Of a DNA stretch of 54,717 nucleotides, positions 11,401 through 19,500 are shown piece after piece. Each line of letters opens with the position of its first letter. Position 1 is the stretch's first letter. Under the pieces are notes generated by a model. It was not told where the DNA came from. It saw nothing but the letters and a program-made list of their open reading frames with translations, and searched no databases. The stretch is from Mycolicibacterium vinylchloridicum (GTDB lineage Bacteria > Actinomycetota > Actinomycetes > Mycobacteriales > Mycobacteriaceae): positions 1 to 54,717 of the forward strand of contig NZ_JACBJQ010000039.1 of assembly GCF_013404075.1 (NCBI RefSeq). Direction: 5' to 3'. The translations under genes were made by a program, and so were the position numbers.

Positions 11401-11811
11401 TACGACCGCGCGTACACCGGGTACGCGCCGACGAGTGGCAGCTCGTGGTTGACGGACTTCGCCGAGCGGACTCCGTTCGCGGAGGCATTCAACCTCGCCG
11501 GAGAAAGCCAAACCAACACAAGCAAATTGCTCGAGGAGCTCAGCGGGCTGCCAAGGGCAGAATGGCCCGCCCGGTTGCGGCACTTGATATCCGATCAGGT
11601 GAGTCTGATCCTGCGCCGCAATATCGAGCCTGACCGACCACTTGCCGAGTACGGCGTCGACTCGTTGGGCGCCCTGGAACTACGGACTCGCCTCGAAGCC
11701 GAGACCGGGGTGCGTTTGACGTCAAGCGACCTCGCGGTCGGAACCATTCGAGGTCTCGCGGAGTTGTTGTGCGAAAAGCTCGCACCGACGAGCAGCGACG
11801 CGCCAGCCTAG
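5473..11811 (+). CDS. Iterative type I PKS, mycocerosic-acid-synthase-like (KS-AT-DH-ER-KR-ACP)
   Basis: 2112 aa, the size of Mas/Pks5 (about 2110). ATG is preceded by GAGGAG. Domains: KS with DTACSS (Cys about 200), VEAHGPGT and VKTNVGHS; AT with GYSMGE (Ser about 645); DH with ADHTVRNVAVLPGA (His about 951); ER with the NADPH loop SATGGVGQAA (about 1570); KR with VTGGLGGLG (about 1774) and QGAYAAAN (Tyr about 1916); ACP with GVDSLGALE (Ser about 2064). The full reductive set predicts saturated chains. The AT motif DVAAHS resembles the methylmalonyl-type DVASHS of Mas more than malonyl HAFH, so methyl branching is likely (inference). There is no thioesterase. In Mas systems a PapA acyltransferase removes the product; none is present here, so the NRPS starter C domain may take the chain. 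It leads a plus-strand operon with the next two genes. Confidence 0.93.
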   Translation: MVSFGAIDDRPSSSSAANSPAPMSSQSTTPVAVIGMACRLPGGIESPEQLWESLLRGDDLVTEVPRDRWDNDEYYDPEANVPGRTASKWGAFLDDVAGFDAEFFEINEREAAALDPQHRLLLETSWEAVEHAGLTPAAVRDSLTGVFTGLTHSDYQLVSAQSDAMEGPYGFSGSTFSMAAGRIAYTLGLHGPAMAVDTACSSGLLAIHMGCRSLSQGESDLALAGGAYVLLDPRKFIAGTAAGHLSPTGRCRAFDVAADGYVAGEACAMVLLKRLPDALRDGDRILAVIRGTAANHDGHTVNTSTPSAGAQAAVYRAALAAADVDPHTVGLVEAHGPGTPVGDPIEYTSLSEVYGVDAPCALGSVKTNVGHSQSASGVVGLIKTILALQNGVVPRNLHFTRLPDDLAKISTKLFVPVENTEWPTSGQHPRRAAVSSYGVSGTNVHAVLEQGPEPQATQSSNLSRSDAPAAPLLFPISSTSAEELRRSAGRLAQWIQAHDDVALSDLGYTLARRRAHRPVRTAVHASSGPELTATLLEVAGGETPYPAALAHDDRGPVWVFSGQGSQWARMGAQLLETEPVFAATVAQLEPLIAAESGFSVTAAMTAPEVVSGDAQLQPTVFTVQVALAAALKACGARPSAAIGYSMGEVAAAVVSGALSLEDGVRVICRRSQLMSRLAGTGIMASVELPAKQVLSELTLGGVKDVVVGVVASPESTVISGANQTVRELMATWEERDLMVRQSVIDVAAHSPLVEPILDELGQALAEIKPLTPQIPFYSATGFDPREEPVCNGKYWVKNLRNTVRFAAAARAAVEDGYRVFAELSPHPMLIHAIERTAGNLDASVATFAAMRREQTMPHGLRGLVAQLHSAGAEIDFSVLYPDGRLVDAPLPTWTRRRLWLDRDGHESPAHGDFTVSVHPLLGPHVRLPEEPERHVWQAEVGTATQPWLADHTVRNVAVLPGAAYCEMALAAAHMVVGEVVEVRDIRFEHALLLDAQTSLAASAWLSSPGVVDFLVEADDGGRQTRQASATLHIAADHGPTAYDIAALRVAHPHRTDGDQVRDRLDQLGVQYGPAFRGLGDIHTSDDATVLAEVALPRQLRMQQGAYSVHPALLDACFQAVAASPQIQAGVLGLPLGVGRMRSYGPARNAHYCHARVTQIDSAGIEADLDVLDKDGTVLLSIRGLRCGTGESEQAQQDRVLSQRLLTIEWQQCQLPEPSHVDAGTWLLINTSPTADLLSSTLADTLKTQGAQCSTMCWPSNADHASNAGHLAEQLRSGKVTGVVILAGPKTNGSHDQTPVVGREYVQHLTRITRELAQTSGHIPHLFVVTRGAQSVVADDVVNLEQGGLRGLVRVISAEYPHLHATQIDVDNSGDAEELSRQLLCGSKEDETAWRNGTWYAARLRPSPLRPDERQIIVADNDSQGMQLRIRTPGDLETLELVASERVTPGTGQIEVAVGVSSINFADVLVAMGLFPAIDGGLPELGMDFAGVVTAVGPDVTDHCVGDRVGGFSPNGCWGTFVRCDARLAVTLPPELTDHQAVAVATATATAWYGLHEQARIAAGDRVLIHSATGGVGQAAIGVARAAGAEIFATAGSEERRQMLRDMGIEHVYDSRSIAFADQIRRDTGGYGVDIVLNSLTGAAQRAGFELLATGGRFVEIGKRDVYGNTRLGLFPFRRNLTFYYVDLALMSLSHPQRIGDLLRTVYQLVAQGDLPPAAHTEYPLGDAATAIRVMGAAQHTGKLLLQIPRSQTSSVVVPPEQANTFRRDGAYLVTGGLGGLGLFLAEKMAVAGCGRIVLTSRSQPTLKALETIELIRALGAEVVVHCGDIADPGTAQKMVDAATATGLPVRGVLHAAAVIEDAILPNITDELIERDWAPKVYGAWNLHNSTADQPVDWFCSFSSAAALVGAPGQGAYAAANSWLDAFTRWRRTQGLPGTAIAWGPWSQIGRATDLAESAGVAIAPDEGAYALDTLLRYDRAYTGYAPTSGSSWLTDFAERTPFAEAFNLAGESQTNTSKLLEELSGLPRAEWPARLRHLISDQVSLILRRNIEPDRPLAEYGVDSLGALELRTRLEAETGVRLTSSDLAVGTIRGLAELLCEKLAPTSSDAPA

Positions 11812-11881
11812 CCCCACATGAGTGATCACCGCTGCAGCGGCACCAGCGGCACGCGCTGCAGAACAGAGGATTGGGAGGATC

Positions 11882-12556
11882 GTGAACGCAGTTCTTAGAG
11901 TGGCCGCCTTGGGCTTCAGTCAGCTCGTCGCGATCGCGCTGTTGCTGTTCATCCCGGCAGGCACGTTCAACTACTGGCAGGGGTGGGCGTTCTTGGCGGT
12001 GTTCGCCCTCACGGCCTGGTTCCCGAGCATCTACCTGCAGATCACCAATCCGGTTGTCCTGCAACGGCGGATGCGCAGCGGGCCGATCGCCGAAGCACGG
12101 GCTGTACAGAAGATGGTCATGCTCGGCCTCTACGGATCACTGGTCGCGATATGCGTGGTGAGCGCCCTCGATCACCGCTTCGACTGGTCATCGGTGCCGG
12201 TGCCGCTCTGTGTGCTCGGCAATCTTCTGGCGGGCAGCGGCCTGGTCGTGACGGTGATGGTGGCCGTTCAAAACACCTATGCATCGACCACTGTCCAGGT
12301 GGAAACGGGCCAGACAGTCGTCAGCACCGGTCTTTACGGCCTGGTGCGCCATCCCATGTACACGGGCAACGTTCTGATCCTCGTTGGCCTCCCGCTTGCC
12401 CTCGGCTCCTTCTGGGCACTCGCATTCGTCATGCCCGGGGTGGCCGTGCTGGCCGCGCGAATCCACGACGAGGAGAAACTGCTCGGTGACGAATTGGCCG
12501 GATACCGCGAATACACCCAGAAGGTCCGCTCGCGCCTGATCCCGTACATGTGGTGA
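11882..12556 (+). CDS. ICMT/PEMT-type membrane methyltransferase
   Basis: 224 aa from GTG 11882, chosen because GGGAGG sits 2 bases before it in an otherwise purine-rich leader; a frame-open extension to 11822 has no ribosome site and is Ala-rich. Several hydrophobic helices are followed by RHPMYTGN, an Arg-rich end with GYREYTQKV and RLIPYMW, and an EE pair (DEEKLLGD). This is the C-terminal SAM-binding signature of the isoprenylcysteine carboxyl methyltransferase/phospholipid methyltransferase family. Eukaryotic ICMT methylates a C-terminal carboxylate; bacterial substrates are mostly unknown. Its position 70 bases after the PKS, in a lipopeptide locus whose NRPS lacks a reductase, suggests methyl-ester formation on the peptide C-terminus (inference). 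Confidence 0.8.
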   Translation: MNAVLRVAALGFSQLVAIALLLFIPAGTFNYWQGWAFLAVFALTAWFPSIYLQITNPVVLQRRMRSGPIAEARAVQKMVMLGLYGSLVAICVVSALDHRFDWSSVPVPLCVLGNLLAGSGLVVTVMVAVQNTYASTTVQVETGQTVVSTGLYGLVRHPMYTGNVLILVGLPLALGSFWALAFVMPGVAVLAARIHDEEKLLGDELAGYREYTQKVRSRLIPYMW

Positions 12557-12605
12557 GGCGCCCCTACCGTGATCGGCATCGTGCAGAAAGCGAGGTGCAA
12601 TTCAG

Positions 12606-13553
12606 GTGACTGATCTGCAAGTACGCAAAATGCGATTCGGCTTCGCCGACTATCCGGTTCCGTTCAATTGGAATCCGTCCGATCCCGCGTTCTCGTGCGC
12701 GACCAACATGCTGTCGTTTCTGTTCCTGGCGATCGAGAAGATGATCAGCGCGACGGTCCACGAGGTGCTTCCGTCGATCACCGACCCGGAAGTCGCCGAA
12801 GAGGCCTTGGCTTTCGTGCGGCAAGAGGGCCAGCACAGTATGGCGCACCGTCAGCATGCCAAGGGCCTCATCAAAGCGTATCCGGCATTGCAGGAGACAC
12901 TCGACGAGATCATGGCGGACTACGACGACATGACCGCCACCAAGTCAGTCAAATATCGATTGGCCTACATCGCCGATCTCGAGGCGACGTTCACGCCGAC
13001 GTTCACGATGATGCTCAACCACGCCGACACCTTGCTCGCCCCCGGTGACGACCGTGTCGCCTCGATGTTCCTGTGGCATTTCGTCGAAGAAATCGAGCAC
13101 CGGAGTTCCGCACTGATCATCTACAACGCCGTCGTCGGTGACCCGTGGTATCGAATGCGGCTGGCACCGGCGGTCTTCCAGCACGGCGGGATCGCGATTC
13201 AGCGAACCGCCAACAGCTTCAACGAACGCATCCCCCTCGAGGAGCGCAAAGTCGACGCGACGTCGATGTTCGGCCCAAACCTGAAAGGAACTCTCGCCCA
13301 GAAGTTTCCGTTCTTCCAAAAGTACCGACGTTTCGACGTCCCCGACCACGGACCCTTCCAGAAGTTCTATCCGCACATACCGCTGCGCGAGCAAGCCGTC
13401 GCCGCTTTCGGGGTCATCCTCAGTCAGATTCCGGGCCACAATCCCGGCAAGCACACGATGCCCGCCCTCGCGACCGAGTGGCTGGCCCGCTACGAGGCCG
13501 GTTACGATGTCACCCGCTGGTATACCGCGGGTAACGAACCGTCGCGGGGCTAG
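12606..13553 (+). CDS. Ferritin-like diiron protein, 'predicted metal-dependent hydrolase' family (PF10118 type)
   Basis: 315 aa, GTG start with GAGG about 10 bases upstream, 49 bases after the ICMT-like gene. Two E-x2-H motifs, EGQH (residues about 74-77) and EEIEH (about 161-165), lie in helical context and match the metal ligands of this COG3687/PF10118 family. The family is named as a hydrolase, but the ligand pattern resembles ferritin-like diiron oxygenases. No biochemical role is certain. Within this operon it could hydroxylate or otherwise oxidise the acyl chain or an amino acid (inference). Its stop codon overlaps that of the converging NRPS gene: the four bases CTAG at 13550-13553 serve both strands. 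Confidence 0.75.
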   Translation: MTDLQVRKMRFGFADYPVPFNWNPSDPAFSCATNMLSFLFLAIEKMISATVHEVLPSITDPEVAEEALAFVRQEGQHSMAHRQHAKGLIKAYPALQETLDEIMADYDDMTATKSVKYRLAYIADLEATFTPTFTMMLNHADTLLAPGDDRVASMFLWHFVEEIEHRSSALIIYNAVVGDPWYRMRLAPAVFQHGGIAIQRTANSFNERIPLEERKVDATSMFGPNLKGTLAQKFPFFQKYRRFDVPDHGPFQKFYPHIPLREQAVAAFGVILSQIPGHNPGKHTMPALATEWLARYEAGYDVTRWYTAGNEPSRG

Positions 13554-16500
13554 CTCGCTACGACGCGGCTCAGGTCTCGCACCGTCGGCGTTGCGAGAAA
13601 GACCGGCAGCGTCACCTGCTCACAGACGGTGGCGTTGATCGCCGCGACAGCCCGCATCGCCGAGAGCGAGTCCCCACCCAGATCGAAGAACGAATCGTCC
13701 ACCCCGACGCGATCCACACCCAACAACTGGGTATAGATGCCGCACAAGGCCTTTTCGAGGTCGCTGCTCGGCGCCTTATACACAGGGTGTTCGGGCGCCG
13801 GGGCAGCTGGCGGCTGACGGTCCGCCACAATGAGTGGGTGGGCAGGGTCTTGCGCCATGTTCGTCAGAGCCCCGTCGAGTTGCTCGACGATCCGCTTAAT
13901 GCTGTTCTCGTCGAACACATCGGTTCGATATTGGATCCGCAGATCCAGTTCCGGACCCGGCACGGCTTGGACCGTGAGCGGGTAATGGTAGAAATCGCGG
14001 CTGTCGACGGCGGTGACCGCCAGCCCGTCCGCTCCCGACAACAGCGAGGTATCGGTCGGGTAGTTCTCGAACACGAACACCGTGTCGAACAGCTTGCGAT
14101 GACCGGCGACGCGATGAATATCGTTGAGCCCCAGGTACTCGTACTCGAAAGTCCGACTCCGGCTGTCCCGCAACTCGTCGAGAAGATCCGCAACGCCCGC
14201 GTCGGGCGCGACGTTCACCCGCATCGGCACCGTGTTGATCAGCAGGCCCACCATCGCGTCCGCGCCGGCCAGTTCGGCCGGCCGCCCCGCAACCACGACA
14301 CCGAAGGTGATATCACGCCGGCCCGTCATCGTCATCAGCAGCTGCGTCCAGGCCGCCTGTAGAACAGTACTGATGGTGGTGTGGTGGGTACGCGCCAGCT
14401 CGTTCAACGCCGTCGTGGTCTGCTCCGAAACCCGAAGCGAGGCAACACCGCGGGGGCCAACGCCCAGATCCGGCGGCCCGACCAATGTCGGGGTGTCGAA
14501 CCCGGCCAATGCCTCGCGCCACGCGGAACGCGCGGCAGGCAGATCCCGATCGGCCAGCCAGCTGACGAACCTGCGATACGGCACCGCCGCGGGCAGCCGC
14601 TGTCCGTAATAGCCGGCGAACACTTCCTGCAGCAACACCGTCGTCGACCAGCCGTCCAGCAGGATGTGGTGGTTGGTCAGGACCAGCCGATGCTGATCCG
14701 GTGCGACGCGAATCAAGGCGGCGCGGAACGGAGTCTGCTCAGCCAGATCACACACCGCCGCTCGTTCCGCCGCGCACAGCTGTGCGATCCGTTCATCACG
14801 GTCAGTGGCATCCCGACTGAGATCGACATATTGCCATGGCACGATCGGCTGCGCCGGGATGACCTGGATCGGTTCATCGAAGTCACCGGTGAAGTGCGCC
14901 GCAAGGTTGGGATGGCGTTCGACAGCGCCCTCGACCGCCTCCTGCAGCCGGTACCGGTCGAGCCGGCCCTGCAGCGTGACGCCCATCTGGACGGCGTACA
15001 CGTCGTCGCCGGAACTGTGAGCGACTCCCGCGTGGAACAACAAGCCCTGCTGCAGCGGTGTCAGCGGCAGGATGTCGGCTACCTCGTGTTCCCGGCACAG
15101 TTCGTCGATCTGCTGCTGAGACAACCGGGCGGGCGCGATGTCCGACGGCGTCAATCCCCCGCCACCGCCGTGTACGTGCGCGCAGATTCCGGCGAGGGCG
15201 TCGAACCACAGCCCGGACAGCCGGGTCACCTGCGCGTGGTCGAGTGCGGACAGCGCCCACGTCCAGCCGGCGCGAAGGCGCGGTCCGTCGAGGGTTTCCA
15301 CGGTGCCTGCGTTGAGTTCGACGGTGTGCATCAACGGCATCGGGACCGCCGCCGCGGCACCGGTCACCTTCCAGCCGTCCTCGCGGATCTCCCAGAAATC
15401 ACCCGACGTCTGCCCGCCGGCACCACCCATCCGGCCGAGGTAGTTGAAGCCGATGGCCGGGTCGGCGCCGGCCAGGTCGACGTCGGCGTTGAGGTATCGC
15501 AGCAGACCGTAGGTCAAACCGTCGGGCAGAGCCCGAAGTTGTTCCTTGGCGTCCTTGATGATCGGGCCGAGGTCGGCGTCACCGCTGAGCACCTGTCCCC
15601 AGTCCAGCCCGCCTGCAGCGAGCGATATCGGGTACTTGGTGGTGAACCATCCGACCGTCCGCGACAGGTCTACGTCCGCCACTTCTTCCTGGCGGCCATG
15701 ACCTTCTGCATCAATGACGACGGGTGCGCCTGCGGTGCCGAGGAATTCGGTCAGGGCCAGCCCGAACGCGATCAGCAGGATGTCGTTGATGCCGGCGTGG
15801 AATGCCGCAGGCACCTCGCCGAGCAGCATCCTGGTGGTCTCGGTGTCCAGCTCCACCGACAGGCTGCCTGCGTTCGCATAAGTGTCGATCGCGGGCTGGA
15901 CGGCGGGCAATGGCGCGGGGATCGCCGCGATCTCCTGCCAGCGTTCGACGGTGCCCACGACTTCGGGGTGATAGGCGTGCTCGGCCAGGATCGCCGCCCA
16001 CCTGGCGAAAGATGTTCGCGGAGCGGGCAATTCGACGGGCTGTCCGCCGTGAAGTTGCGCCCAGGCGAGGTTGAAGTCCTCCACCAGGATTCGCCACGAG
16101 ACGCCGTCGACCGCGAGGTGATGCACGATCATCAGCAGCTGCCCGGTGGGGACGGCCCACAGCGCGCTCACCATCGCCCCGGTCGCGGGGTTCAGCCTGG
16201 ATCTGGCCTTGGCGACCGTTTCATCCGAGAGGACGTCGACGGTGTGCAGGCACGCGCGGGCGTCAACGGATCCGGGCTCGGGCACGGTCAGCGACCAGCC
16301 GCCGGCACCGTCGTCGTCTACCCGCATCCGCAACATCGCATGGCGGTCCAAGACTGCTTGCAGCACCACCAGCACGTCGTCTTCGGTCACACCGACCGGC
16401 GCCTGGATCAACACGGTCTGGTTGAACTGATCGACCGGACCGTCAACGCCGTTCAGCCACTGGATGATCGGGGTCGCCTGCACCGTGCCGGTGCCCTCGT

Positions 16501-19500
16501 CGACAACATCGTCGTCACCGTCACTGAGCGTGGCGACCCGGGCCAGCCCGGCCACCGTCTGTTCGACGAAGATGTCGCGCGGCCGGCAGGTCACCCCGGC
16601 GGCCCGCGCTCGCGCAACCACCTGCATCGACAGGATGCTGTCGCCGCCGAGTTCGAAGAACGATTCGTCGACGCCGACCCGCTCCAGTCCGAGGACCTGG
16701 GCGTAGATACCGGCCAGGATCTCTTCGACCGCGTCCGACGGGGCGCGGTAGGAGTCGACGTCCTGATAGTCCGGTGCCGGTAACGCTTTGGTGTCCAGCT
16801 TCCCGTTGACTGTCAGCGGCAAGGCGGCGATCGCCACCACCGCGGCGGGGACCATGTACGACGGCAACCGGTCGCCCAGCGCGGCACGCGCGGCAACCGG
16901 GTCGACATCGCCGGTCACATACCCGACGAGCCGCTTGTCACCGGGACGGTCTTCGCGGGCGATCACCACCGCCTGCTCGACACCGTCCAGATCGCTGAGT
17001 GCGGCTTGGATTTCGCCGAGCTCGATGCGGTATCCGCGGATCTTCACCTGCTCGTCGGAACGCCCCATGTAGCGCAGTTCGCCGTCGGCGCCCCACGCCA
17101 TCAGGTCGCCGGTGCGGTACATCCGTGCCCCGGGCTCGCCGAACGGGCAGGCCACGAACCGAGTTGAGGACAGCCCGGGCCGGCCGATGTATCCGTCGGA
17201 GACGCCGGCGCCCGCGACGTACAACTCACCGACGACACCGATCGGGACCGGTCGCAACAAGGTGTCGAGGACGAAGAAGCCGAGGTGCCCCAACGGCACG
17301 CCGATGGGGCTGACGGCGCTGTCGGCGTCCTCGGCCACAATCTCCCGGAACGAGGCGTGCACCGTCGTCTCCGTGATGCCGTACATGTTGAGCAGACGCG
17401 GCGAGCCGGGAGGATGGTTCGCCAGCCAGGCCCGCATCTTCTGTGGCTCAAGCGCTTCCCCGCCGAACACCACGGCCTCGAGCTTCAGCTGGGAGCCGAG
17501 CTCGGGATTGGCCGCGTCGGCCGTCTGCAACGCATAGAACGCCGAGGGGGTCTGGCTCAGGACACCGACCTGCTCGGACACCAGCAGGGCGTGCAGATCT
17601 TCCGGCGAGCGCACCACCGCGTCGGGGACGACGACCACCCGGCCGCCGTAGAGCAGCGCACCCCAGATCTCCCACACCGAGAAGTCGAAGGCCAGGGAGT
17701 GGCATTGCGACCAGGCCAACCCTGCCATGTCCATGTCAGCGTCCAGGGTCTCCAACAGCCGAATCACGTTGCGATGTGGAATCGCAACGCCCTTCGGGGT
17801 TCCTGTGGTGCCGGAAGTGTAGATGATGTAGGCGACGTCGTCGGCCTGCGGCCCGGGCAGTGTCGCGCCGGTGTCGACCGCGGGGTCGACCAGGTCACTC
17901 ACATCGATCACCGAAAGGGCATGCCCGTCAAGCAATTCGGCCAGGGCCGCGGTGGTGACGGCGGCGACCGGCCTGGCGTCACCGAGCACGAACTGCCTGC
18001 GCTGCTCGGGCACCGTCGGATCGATCGGCACATAGGTCGCGCCGGTTTTCACCACCGCCACCATCGCCACGATCGCCTCGGCCGTGCGGGGCAACAGAAG
18101 CGCCACCCGTTGTCCGGGTCCTGCACCGCGACCGGCCAATACGTGCGCGGCCCGGTCGGTCGCCTCATCGAGTTCGCGATACGTCATCGAGTCGCCCTCG
18201 AAGGTGACCGCCGGCGCATCCGGGGTGAGCGCCGCCTGCCGGATGAACATCGACGCGATCGTCTCCGCGGTGCTCACCGGCTGGGTCAGCACGGTGCGGT
18301 TGCCGATCTGGTCGAGGCGGGCGTGTTCGGCGGTCTCGAGAACGTCCAGCGCCGACATCGGCTGAGCCGGGTCCGCGGTCATCGCGGTCAGCACCCGCCT
18401 CAGCCGGTCGATGAGGATCCCGATACTGGCGGAATCGAATACGTCGGTACGGAATTCGACACCGCCACCGATTCCGGCAGGTTCACCGGTCTCATCCCAG
18501 CGTTCGGCCAGATTGAACGTGAGGTCCATGCGCGCCGTCTTGGTGTCCACCGCGAGCGGCTCGACCCGCAGGTCGCCGAGCGAAAGCCCGGCGGCATCGC
18601 CGGCCTGCCAGCCGAAGTTCTGCCAGGCCAACACCACCTGCACCAGCGGGTGGTGGGCCATGCTGCGGGTCGGTTTGAGCCGCTCTACCAGGACCTCGAA
18701 CGGCACATCCTGGTGCTCGTAGGCGGACAGGCTACGCCGGCGCACCTGGGCGAGCAGATCGGCGAACGTGGGATTCCCGCTCAGGTCGACACACAAGACC
18801 AACGTGTTGACGAAGAAACCGACCAGCTCGTCGAGCGCGGTGTCACCGCGTCCGGCGATCGGGAAGCCCACCGCCACATCGTCATTGGCGGACAGGTTCG
18901 ACAACAGCACGGCCAGTGCGGTCTGCACCACCATGAAGGGCGTCGCGTTATGCTCGCGCGCCACCCTGGCGACCTGGCGTTGCAACTCGGCAGGCCAGTC
19001 GACATCCAGGCGCGCGCCGCGATAGTCCGCGGCCATCGGGTAGGGCCGGTCGGTGGGCAGCTGCAACTGCTCGGGCATACCGGCCAGCGCGTCCTCCCAA
19101 TACGCCAATTCCGCGGAGATGCGGCTGTCGGCGTCGGTCAGATCCCCCAGCCGCGAGCGCTGCCACAGCGTGTAATCGACGTATTGCACCGCCAGATCGG
19201 CCCAGCCGGGCGCCTCGCCGGCCGACCTGCTGGCGTAGGCGACCCCGAGATCACGCACCAGCGGTGCGACCGACCAGCCGTCAGCCGCGATGTGGTGCAC
19301 CACCGCCACCAGCACATGTTCGTCGCCAGCGATCCGGAAAAGCTGTGCCTGCATCGGGATTTCGTTGGCGAGATCAAAGGTGTACCGCGTCGCCGCGTCG
19401 ATGGCATCGGCCAGCTCGGTGTCCGACCAGCCGGTGGCATCGATGACGGCCCAGCCGAAGTCCGCGACGTCAGTGGGGACGACGAGCTGTTGCGGCACGC

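Noticed and set aside
14381..16783. 800-residue open frame on the plus strand opposite NRPS-B (likewise 17285-19603 and 27272-29233)
   Set aside because: Antisense by-products of GC-rich codon usage; translations lack family motifs while the minus strand carries intact NRPS motifs.
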